Source of the DNA: Sphingobacteriales bacterium
GTDB taxonomy: Bacteria; Bacteroidota; Bacteroidia; Chitinophagales; Chitinophagaceae
Direction of reading: 5' to 3'
NCBI GenBank assembly: GCA_024640385.1
Contig: JAHEFC010000250.1
Location: 1-6,051, forward strand
DNA: 6,051 nt
Part shown: positions 1 through 5,381 of the stretch, one piece after another
How positions within the stretch are numbered: position 1 is the first letter of the stretch
How the letters are laid out: each line of letters begins with the position of its first letter
Translations under genes and position numbers: made by a program
The notes under the pieces: generated by a model
Database searches by the model: none
What the model was told of the DNA's origin: nothing
The model's input: the letters and a program-made list of their open reading frames with translations, nothing else

Positions 1-3
1 ATT

Positions 4-38
4 CTTTCTAAGATTTGCCAAAGGCAAATCTTAGAAAG
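4..38. repeat. Perfect 16-bp inverted repeat (hairpin) over the esterase stop codon
   Basis: Positions 4-19 are the exact reverse complement of 23-38, with only the 3 bases 20-22 between them. The hairpin contains the last codons and the TAG stop (8-10) of the leftward esterase gene, so it encodes the C-terminal residues FLRFAFGKS. A stem this long with a tight loop at a gene end suggests a transcription terminator or 3'-end stabiliser. A downstream T-tract on the minus strand cannot be judged because the window ends 3 bases past the stem. On the plus strand the stem is followed by GC-containing sequence without a T run, so a rightward intrinsic terminator is not supported. Confidence 0.85.
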
Positions 39-820
39 CTCGGCATTGCTTTCCCCCAGGTAGGCACATCGTGCCGGCCATCGGCAAGCTCCAGGTAAAG
101 AATATCTTTCTCGCGATCATAACCCTTATTCGCCAGCTCGTCGATAAGTGACAATGTATCATCTATGGAATCTATGATACCATTATTATTCCTGTCGGCA
201 GTCTCATCAAGCACACCCGTCTGAAAAAAGAATTTAAGCCAGGGTGCATACTTCCCTTCCCTTATCCGTGCATGCATGATCCTGTCGTGCTCCTCGACAT
301 ACCCGTCGTCAAGCCCCTTGGATCTCCACCACAATGAACCGCTGAATACTCCCACATGGGAGAAATGAGCGGGATGGTTCCATACTATATCCAGGGCCAT
401 CAGTCCACCCAGGGAGAATCCGGCAAACGACTTATCCCTGAACTCTGCGATCTTAAAATGTTTCCTGATATAAGGAAGCAGCTCTTCAAAAACAAAATAG
501 GTATACCTTCCGGCCTTTGCTCCCCGGTTCTTGTAGTCAGGATGCCCAGCCGTGCCATATTCATTCTTCCTGTCCTTACCCGCATGTATAGCCGTAAACA
601 TCACCGGCCGGATCTCCCCTTTTTCATACATCTTCTCCAGTATTTCCCTGAAATGCATGGTGGCCATATCCTGACCGTCGTTGATCAGCAACAGGCTCAT
701 ATCTGATTTATCCTTAACATCAGCAGGCATGAAGAAGTCTACCGTTACGTCCCGGTTCAGGTGTTTAGAGTGCAGATCGTGCCTTTCTTCCAGTATCAGG
801 GCCTTTTTCTCCATAAGCAT
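8..820 (-). CDS. Esterase family protein (alpha/beta hydrolase fold, Esterase D/Fes-like)
   Basis: A hydrolase of about 270 residues expected to cleave an ester, thioester or amide; the substrate is unknown. The nucleophile elbow G-F-S-L-G-G places the catalytic Ser at about residue 136. An upstream strand LLLINDGQD (43-51) is typical of the putative-esterase family, and G-R-H-D near the C-terminus supplies the likely catalytic His (about 250). The acid is probably Asp205 in G-V-L-D-E. Residues 209-220 form an EF-hand-like loop. No signal peptide or membrane segment is visible, so the protein is probably cytoplasmic. I chose ATG at 820: the in-frame TTG at 829 lies inside a -7 promoter-like box, and ATG at 814 is an alternative. 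The gene diverges from the ligase cluster and may act on its product or intermediate; that link is inferred from position only. The family is clear, the function is not. Confidence 0.88.
   Translation of the reverse strand: MLMEKKALILEERHDLHSKHLNRDVTVDFFMPADVKDKSDMSLLLINDGQDMATMHFREILEKMYEKGEIRPVMFTAIHAGKDRKNEYGTAGHPDYKNRGAKAGRYTYFVFEELLPYIRKHFKIAEFRDKSFAGFSLGGLMALDIVWNHPAHFSHVGVFSGSLWWRSKGLDDGYVEEHDRIMHARIREGKYAPWLKFFFQTGVLDETADRNNNGIIDSIDDTLSLIDELANKGYDREKDILYLELADGRHDVPTWGKAMPSFLRFAFGKS
161..196 (-). other. EF-hand-like calcium-binding loop within the esterase
   Basis: These 12 codons read D-R-N-N-N-G-I-I-D-S-I-D (residues about 209-220). Asp, Asn, Asn, Gly, Asp and Asp stand at loop positions 1, 3, 5, 6, 9 and 12, the spacing of a canonical EF-hand/dockerin loop. 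It follows directly after the segment G-V-L-D-E that probably carries the catalytic acid, so a bound metal could order the active site. Position 12 is Asp rather than the usual Glu. No flanking pair of EF-hand helices is evident, so this would be a lone loop. Calcium binding is inferred from the motif. Confidence 0.65.
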
Positions 821-826
821 ATCATT

Positions 827-834
827 CAAATATA
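827..834 (-). promoter_or_regulatory. Bacteroidota -7 box for the esterase, near-leaderless
   Basis: Read on the minus strand this is TATATTTG, a full match to the Bacteroidota -7 consensus TAnnTTTG. Only 6 bases separate it from ATG at 820, so transcription would begin at or next to that codon, giving a leaderless or very short-leader mRNA. No good -33 TTTG is visible about 20 bp upstream (only a T-run near 852-856), which lowers confidence. Confidence 0.5.
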
Positions 835-867
835 ATTAAGTGAGCAGGAAAAATGAGGCAGGCTTTA

Positions 868-899
868 TTTGTTTTTTTCTCCCGTTAAAAATATATTTG
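868..899 (+). promoter_or_regulatory. Main promoter of the ligase cluster (-33 TTTG / -7 TATATTTG)
   Basis: TTTG at 868-871 and TATATTTG at 892-899 match the Bacteroidota primary-sigma-factor consensus (TTTG, then TAnnTTTG) with a 20-bp spacer, within the usual range. Transcription should start near 903-906, leaving a 5' leader of about 40 bases before ATG at 947. The leader carries a 9-bp direct repeat. This is the best promoter in the window and is placed to drive the whole rightward gene set. Confidence 0.65.
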
Positions 900-907
900 A
901 TTAACCC

Positions 908-930
908 CATTTGTCCTCAATCATTTGTCC
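908..930 (+). repeat. 9-bp direct repeat in the leader, possible operator
   Basis: CATTTGTCC occurs at 908-916 and again at 922-930, a period of 14 bp, just downstream of the predicted transcription start and 16 bp before the ATP-grasp start codon. A tandem exact 9-mer in so short a leader could be a regulator binding site in DNA or in the mRNA. It could also be chance; no regulator gene is in the window. Confidence 0.4.
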
Positions 931-946
931 ACATTAATATTTAAGT

Positions 947-1900
947 ATGAAAAAGATAGGCGTACTGTTTGGCAAGGAGCGTTCATTCCCCGAAGCATTT
1001 GTAGACCGGGTCAACAGCAAGCAGGTTCCGGGCATTGTTGCAGAACCCGTCAGGATCGATAAAGTGGTTCAGGGAGAATCCAGCGGATATGCCGTGATCA
1101 TAGACAGGATCTCCCAGGATGTACCTTTTTACCGGGCTTTCCTGAAAAATGCTGCCGTTAGCGGCACCGCAGTGATCAATAACCCGTTCTGGTGGAGTGC
1201 TGATGAGAAATTCTTCAATAATGCACTGGCAGTCAAAATAGGTGTTCCTGTACCTAAAACAGTGATCCTGCCCTCCAGAGACCATCCGGATGACACAACC
1301 AACGATTCATTCTCCAACCTGGCCTATCCGCTGGACTGGAAAGGCATCTTTGATTATGTAGGCTTCCCGGCCTATATGAAGCCATTTGCGGGAGGTGGAT
1401 GGAAAAACGTGTACAGGCTCGAAAGCATGGAAGATTTCTTCGAAAAGCATGCTGAAACAGGCCAGTTGGTCATGCTATTGCAGGAAGAGATCGTTTTTGA
1501 AAAATATTATCGTTGCTATTGTATCGGAGGCAAGCACGTACGCATTATGCCTTATGAGCCACGCAACCCGCATCATCTCCGTTATGTTGCCAGTTTCGAC
1601 ACGTCTGCCGAAGAATACAAAATGATGGAGGAGATCGTTCTCCGTATCAACCATTTCCTCGGATATGATTTTAATACTGTTGAACTGGCCATGCGCGATG
1701 GAGTTCCTTACGCAATTGATTTCTGCAACCCTGCGCCTGATGCGGATATCAGGAGTGTAGGCCAGGAAAACTTCGATTGGGTGGTGGAAACTGCAGCGAA
1801 CTATGCCATTGAAAGGGCACAAAACCATAAAGACGGACTGGACAATCTAACCTGGGGCGAATACATCAAACGCAGCGCTGCCAAAACACCATTGGCCTGA
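947..1900 (+). CDS. RimK/glutathione-synthetase-like ATP-grasp ligase
   Basis: A 317-residue ATP-grasp enzyme, expected to form an acyl phosphate from a carboxylate and join it to an amine or thiol (peptide-like bond). The pre-ATP-grasp region spans about 1-85. The ATP-binding strand and glycine loop are at 140-155 (F-P-A-Y-M-K-P-F-A-G-G-G-W, Lys145). The adenine-contacting hinge is near 177-183 (L-L-Q-E-E-I-V), with Arg189 after it. The metal site is Glu246, Asp258 and Asn261 (D-F-C-N-P-A-P), with Asp in place of the usual Glu in the E-x-N motif. All core ATP-grasp elements are present, so it should be active. The ATG follows the predicted promoter by 47 bases with no Shine-Dalgarno sequence, as normal in Bacteroidota. 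It is first of five co-directional genes, 17 bp before the GCS2-type pseudogene. Substrates cannot be read from the sequence; ribosomal protein S6 modification or glutathione synthesis should not be assumed from the family name. Confidence 0.88.
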   Translation: MKKIGVLFGKERSFPEAFVDRVNSKQVPGIVAEPVRIDKVVQGESSGYAVIIDRISQDVPFYRAFLKNAAVSGTAVINNPFWWSADEKFFNNALAVKIGVPVPKTVILPSRDHPDDTTNDSFSNLAYPLDWKGIFDYVGFPAYMKPFAGGGWKNVYRLESMEDFFEKHAETGQLVMLLQEEIVFEKYYRCYCIGGKHVRIMPYEPRNPHHLRYVASFDTSAEEYKMMEEIVLRINHFLGYDFNTVELAMRDGVPYAIDFCNPAPDADIRSVGQENFDWVVETAANYAIERAQNHKDGLDNLTWGEYIKRSAAKTPLA

Positions 1901-1917
1901 CCCTCTAACTATCCAAC

Positions 1918-2987
1918 ATGGGAAATTTCAGCTATAAACATTTTACGCTTGGTGTGGAAGAAGAGTACATGGTCATAGACCCCAACACCAGGGAACTGAA
2001 AAGTCATGAACAGAAGATCGTGACCGAAGGCCAGAAGATCATCAAGGACAAAGTGAAAGCGGAAATGCACCAGGCCGTTGTGGAAGTGGGAACCGATATC
2101 TGTAATGATATCGAAGAAGCTTTCAATGATGTAACCGCGTTAAGAACCACCATCTCAGGGATCGCTGAATCCCTGGGGTTCAAAATGGGAGCCGCAGGAA
2201 CCCACCCCTTTTCACACTGGGAGAGCCAGCTCATTACTGATCATGCCCGTTATCGGGAGATCGTTAACGAAATGCAGGAAGCCGCCAGGAGCAACCTGAT
2301 CTTCGGGCTTCATGTGCACGTGGGCATGCCCAGCAAGGAAATGGCAGTGCATATTGCAAACTCAGCCCGGTATTTCCTCCCCCACGTTTTTGCACTCAAT
2401 CTTTCCGCACCAAAGTATTTGACAAATTCCCACGTACAGGCATACCCGACTATTTCGACAGCTACAGCAGTTACGAGAATTATGTAAACATCCTGATCAA
2501 AACAAACTGCATTGACAATGCCAAGAAGATCTGGTGGGACCTCCGGGTTCACCCCTTTTTTGGAACCGTTGAATTCAGGATCTGCGATGTGCCCCTCACC
2601 ATTGACGATACCATTGCCATCACATCCATATTCCAGTGCCTTTGTGCCAAATTGTACAAGCTGCGCTCCCAGAACCTGAACTTCATGATCTACCCCAGGG
2701 CCCTGGTGAATGAAAATAAATGGAGAGCCTCACGGTATGGGATCGACGGACAACTGATCGATTTTGGAAAGGAAGAAGAAGTGAATACAAGGGTGCTCCT
2801 TTATGAACTTCTTGATTTTATCGACGATGTGGCGGATGACCTCGGAGCCAGAGACGGTCTCAAACTGGTGCAGAAGATACTGGATAACGGAACAGGGGCC
2901 GACAGGCAGCTCAGGGTGTTTGAAGAAACCAAGAACCTGGTCAGTGTGGCCGATTTTATTTCCGCGCAATTCCTCGCCCGGCTTTAA
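1918..2987 (+). pseudogene. Broken GCS2/YbdK-type carboxylate-amine ligase (glutamate-cysteine ligase 2 family)
   Basis: The N-terminal half reads in one frame from ATG 1918 (L-G-V-E-E-E-Y-M-V near the start; H-V-H-V-G-M-P at 132-138). After Ser163 (codon at 2404) this frame gives unrelated residues and stops at 2485-2487. The family sequence resumes in another frame from 2406 as R-T-K-V-F-D-K-F-P-R-T-G-I-P-D-Y-F, continues through W-W-D-L-R-V-H-P-F-F-G-T-V-E-F-R, N-E-N-K-W-R-A-S-R-Y-G and G-T-G-A-D-R-Q, and ends at TAA 2985-2987. Relatives, as I recall them, have about 14 more residues at the join (S-P-F-W-x-G-R-x-T-G then a short linker). The remnant totals about 355 residues against roughly 370 normally. 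The lesion thus fits a deletion of 3n+1 bases, about 43 bp. Family members couple a carboxylate (often glutamate) to an amine using ATP. The rest is well preserved, so the loss looks recent. A strain-specific deletion or an assembly fault are both possible. Confidence 0.88.
2404..2408 (+). other. Deletion junction in the GCS2-type ligase
   Basis: The upstream frame ends its family similarity at the Ser codon 2404-2406, and the downstream frame starts at the Arg codon 2406-2408, so the two readings share one base. Both flanks match the family right up to this point. That indicates one clean deletion rather than gradual decay. No slippery heptamer is present and the conserved loop is missing, which argues against programmed frameshifting. 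Confidence 0.75.
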
Positions 2988-3006
2988 TCTCTTTCAGCAA
3001 TTATTG

Positions 3007-3014
3007 TACTTTTG
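3007..3014 (+). promoter_or_regulatory. Internal -7 box ahead of the amidotransferase gene
   Basis: TACTTTTG matches TAnnTTTG fully and ends 5 bases before ATG at 3020, the same close arrangement as at the esterase gene. It lies in the 32-bp gap after the pseudogene, the longest gap in the cluster. No clear -33 TTTG is seen. If active it would give a nearly leaderless transcript for the amidotransferase, second ATP-grasp and cupin genes, independent of the broken gene. Confidence 0.5.
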
Positions 3015-3019
3015 CGACG

Positions 3020-3856
3020 ATGGCAGTAAAATCTGTTAAAGTAGCCATACTGGACCTCTATGAGGGCGTTGAAAACCAGGGAATGCGGTGTATCCGCGAG
3101 ATCCTTAACCAATATGGTGAGGCCAATCACCTCAACATCAACTGGGACGAATTTGACGTGCGGTTGAAAAATGAAGTTCCCGATCTCTCTTACGACATGT
3201 ATATTTCCAGTGGTGGCCCCGGAAGCCCGCTGGAATCACTGGGTTCGGAATGGGAAAGAGTTTATTTCCATTGGCTGCAACAGGTGGAAAAATGGAATAA
3301 TGACCCCGCCAATCTGACGAAAAAACACGTTTTCTTTATCTGCCATTCCTTTCAGCTTGCATGCAGACATTATAAAGTAGGCAATGTGTCAAAAAGAAGA
3401 TCCACTGCCTTCGGCGTTTTCCCCATCCATATGCTGAAAGACGGGCAGGAAGAAGTGATCTTTGAAGGGCTTAATGATCCATTTTATGGCGTAGACAGCC
3501 GCGATTACCAGGTGATCCAACCCCATCACAACAGGATCAGGCAAATGGGCGGCAGGATCCTGTGTATCGAAAAAGAAAGGCCCCATGTTCCGCTTGAAAG
3601 GGCCATCATGGCCATCCGATTCAACCCATACATGGTTGGTACACAGTTTCACCCGGAAGCAGACGCTATTGGCATGAGCATGTACCTCCAAACAGAAGAA
3701 AAGAAAAAAACAGTCATAGCCAGCCATGGCTATGAAAAATGGGAGACCATGATCGAACACCTTAACGATCCGGACAAAATATTATGGACCTATTCACATA
3801 TACTTCCTAATTTTCTGGACCTTTCTGTGAATCATGTATTAGCCATACCACAATAA
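3020..3856 (+). CDS. Class I glutamine-amidotransferase-like protein
   Basis: A 278-residue protein of the triad GATase fold, which hydrolyses glutamine to supply ammonia to a partner synthetase or, in some branches, cleaves gamma-glutamyl bonds. The oxyanion-strand motif S-S-G-G-P-G-S-P is at 63-70. The nucleophile is Cys108 in F-F-I-C-H-S-F-Q. The remaining triad is His211 and Glu213 in G-T-Q-F-H-P-E-A-D. The nucleophile elbow is unusual: the common G-I-C-x-G-x-Q is here F-I-C-H-S-F-Q, without either glycine, so glutamine use is not assured. No synthetase domain is fused to it, so a separate partner is expected; the second ATP-grasp protein, 9 bp downstream, is the natural candidate. The start ATG is preceded by a -7-like box rather than a ribosome binding site. 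Fold and triad are secure; the donor and acceptor are unknown. Confidence 0.87.
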   Translation: MAVKSVKVAILDLYEGVENQGMRCIREILNQYGEANHLNINWDEFDVRLKNEVPDLSYDMYISSGGPGSPLESLGSEWERVYFHWLQQVEKWNNDPANLTKKHVFFICHSFQLACRHYKVGNVSKRRSTAFGVFPIHMLKDGQEEVIFEGLNDPFYGVDSRDYQVIQPHHNRIRQMGGRILCIEKERPHVPLERAIMAIRFNPYMVGTQFHPEADAIGMSMYLQTEEKKKTVIASHGYEKWETMIEHLNDPDKILWTYSHILPNFLDLSVNHVLAIPQ

Positions 3857-3865
3857 TACCTTTCC

Positions 3866-5059
3866 ATGGTCCCATCCATCAGAGAAGAATTCAACAAAGC
3901 CTTCACCAAAGAAAAATATGAGGCATTCCTGGAAGACCTGAACAGCCATTATCCCGGAACCATTGACTTCCGCATTGCAGAAACCCCTGAATTCATTCCA
4001 AAATGGTTCAGTGACCAGATCATTGATGCCTGCGAATATATCATCGACATCATACTGGATCCCGGTTTCAAAAAAGCCACTGAAAAAGCGATACCCCCGG
4101 AAGAGAATGTGGCAAATGAAACTGACCACCCCCATTTCATTGCATTTGATTTCGGGGTTTGTGAGAATGCAAATGGAGAACTTGGGCCCCAACTGATAGA
4201 AATGCAGGGCTTCCCCACCCTGTTCGGATTCCAGGCATATTACCCGGAAATAGTCCGGAAACACTTTAATATACCTTCTAACTACAGCCACTATTTCAAC
4301 GGGCATACCAAAGATTCATATACCAGGTTACTGAAAGAACTGATTGTTGGTGACACGCCGGTGGAACATGTGATCCTCCTGGAGATCACACCACACACCC
4401 AGAAAACCAGGGTTGATTTTTATTGCACCCAGGAACTGATCGGTGTTGAACCCGTATGCATCAGCGATGTTTATGCCGAAGGAAAAGATCTTTTTTACAA
4501 CAGGAACGGAATAAAGACCAGGATAGAGAAGATCTATAACAGGGTGATCTTTGATGATCTGAAAGCCAATAAAGAAAGATTGGGAGATATCATTGACATC
4601 ACAAAAGACTGGAACGTCAAATGGATCACACATCCCAACTGGTTCTACAGGATCAGTAAATACACTCTGCCTTTCATCAAGCATCCCTGTGTTCCGGAAA
4701 CGTTCTTTTTGAACGAATTGAAACAACCACCCGCTGACCTGGAGAATTATGTACTGAAACCCCTTTTCTCCTTTGCCGGGCAGGGCGTGGTCATCGATGT
4801 TACCATGGCCGACATCGAAAATATCGAAGACCCTGAAAACTGGATACTACAGCGCAAAGTCAGATATGCTGATGTGATCAAAACGCCAGATGGAGGTGCT
4901 AAAGTTGAGATCAGAATGATGTATATATGGGAAGATGGAGCAGCCAGGCCGGAACTCGTCACTAACCTGAGCAGGCTCAGTAAAGGCAAGATGATCGGCG
5001 TCAGATATAACAAAGACAAAGAATGGGTAGGTGCATCCGTTGCATTTTTTGAAAAATAA
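3866..5059 (+). CDS. Divergent ATP-grasp-like ligase, probably circularly permuted type
   Basis: A 397-residue protein I recognise only by fold signs. The C-terminal third carries an ATP-grasp-like nucleotide site: Y-V-L-K-P-L-F-S-F-A-G-Q-G-V (295-308, Lys298 and glycine loop), a hinge W-I-L-Q-R-K-V (326-332) and K-V-E-I-R (346-350). The likely metal-binding segment lies N-terminal to these, at about 108-118 (P-Q-L-I-E-M-Q-G-F-P-T, Glu112), and I-Y-N-R-V-I-F-D-D-L (223-232) resembles the YRR-type segment of permuted ATP-grasp proteins. That element order is what suggests circular permutation, as in the glutathionylspermidine-synthetase-like and DUF404/407 groups. No signal peptide or membrane helix is visible. 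Tight spacing to the amidotransferase (9 bp) and cupin (4 bp) implies co-expression, and the pair could form an amide-forming synthetase using glutamine-derived ammonia. That is inference; an inactive ATP-grasp relative cannot be excluded. Confidence 0.65.
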   Translation: MVPSIREEFNKAFTKEKYEAFLEDLNSHYPGTIDFRIAETPEFIPKWFSDQIIDACEYIIDIILDPGFKKATEKAIPPEENVANETDHPHFIAFDFGVCENANGELGPQLIEMQGFPTLFGFQAYYPEIVRKHFNIPSNYSHYFNGHTKDSYTRLLKELIVGDTPVEHVILLEITPHTQKTRVDFYCTQELIGVEPVCISDVYAEGKDLFYNRNGIKTRIEKIYNRVIFDDLKANKERLGDIIDITKDWNVKWITHPNWFYRISKYTLPFIKHPCVPETFFLNELKQPPADLENYVLKPLFSFAGQGVVIDVTMADIENIEDPENWILQRKVRYADVIKTPDGGAKVEIRMMYIWEDGAARPELVTNLSRLSKGKMIGVRYNKDKEWVGASVAFFEK

Positions 5060-5063
5060 CCAT

Positions 5064-5378
5064 ATGGATCATATCAACAACATACATAGCAAGCAGGTCA
5101 TTGAAGGTATTGATGGCAAATACATCCATGGAGCCCAAACTACCTTTGGACTGGTGGAAGTGAAAAAAGGGAGTATACTGCCTCAACACCACCATCATCA
5201 TGAACAGATCACTTTCATGCTGGAAGGCGAACTTGAAATGACCATTGGCGGTGAAACCATGACGCTGAAACCCGGTTGTTTCCACGTTATCCCGTCAAAC
5301 GTCCCCCACTCTGCAGTTGCCCATATGGACTGCAAACTGATCGACGTATTCAGCCCGGTAAGGGAAGACTACAAATAG
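5064..5378 (+). CDS. Small cupin, KdgF-like
   Basis: A single-domain cupin of 104 residues. Motif 1 is G-S-I-L-P-Q followed by five histidines and E-Q (36-48), giving probable metal ligands His42, His44 and Gln48. Motif 2 is L-K-P-G-C-F-H-V-I-P-S-N-V-P-H (68-82), with His82 as the last ligand. The C-terminal D-V-F-S-P-V-R-E-D (94-102) keeps the D-x-F-x-x-x-R pattern that I recall from KdgF, which opens unsaturated uronate rings from pectin and alginate. No other uronate genes are visible, so a different substrate is quite possible. ATG 5064 is preferred over an in-frame ATG at 5031, which lies inside the preceding gene; 5064 leaves a 4-bp gap and starts the protein at a normal length for the family. 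It is last in the rightward set and converges on the efflux gene. Confidence 0.88.
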   Translation: MDHINNIHSKQVIEGIDGKYIHGAQTTFGLVEVKKGSILPQHHHHHEQITFMLEGELEMTIGGETMTLKPGCFHVIPSNVPHSAVAHMDCKLIDVFSPVREDYK

Positions 5379-5381
5379 CCC

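Noticed and set aside
356..706. Open frame of 116 codons on the plus strand
   Set aside because: Antisense to the esterase gene, whose G-F-S-L-G-G elbow and other motifs make the minus strand the real coding strand.
827..829. TTG as the esterase start codon
   Set aside because: It falls inside the -7-like box TATATTTG, so it would probably not be transcribed; ATG 820 or 814 is more likely.
2404..2412. Programmed ribosomal frameshift in the GCS2-type gene
   Set aside because: No slippery heptamer or stimulatory structure is visible, and a frameshift would not restore the missing conserved residues, so deletion is the simpler reading.
2589..2987. Separate gene starting at GTG 2589 for the downstream ligase half
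   Set aside because: Family similarity extends upstream in the same frame to 2406, so this is the tail of the broken gene and not an independent protein.
3715..3734. Inverted repeat CATAGCC / GGCTATG with a 6-base centre
   Set aside because: A short imperfect palindrome inside a well-conserved coding region, not near any gene boundary; probably chance.
3389..3760. Open frame of 123 codons on the minus strand
   Set aside because: Antisense to the GATase gene across its His/Glu triad region; no independent support.
3839..4306. Open frame of 155 codons on the minus strand
   Set aside because: It lies fully opposite the start of the second ATP-grasp gene and the end of the GATase gene, and its translation resembles no family I know; it is a shadow of coding sequence.
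5031..5063. Upstream in-frame ATG as the cupin start
   Set aside because: It overlaps the end of the ATP-grasp gene, and the extra 11 residues add nothing to the cupin domain; ATG 5064 gives a normal length and a 4-bp gap.
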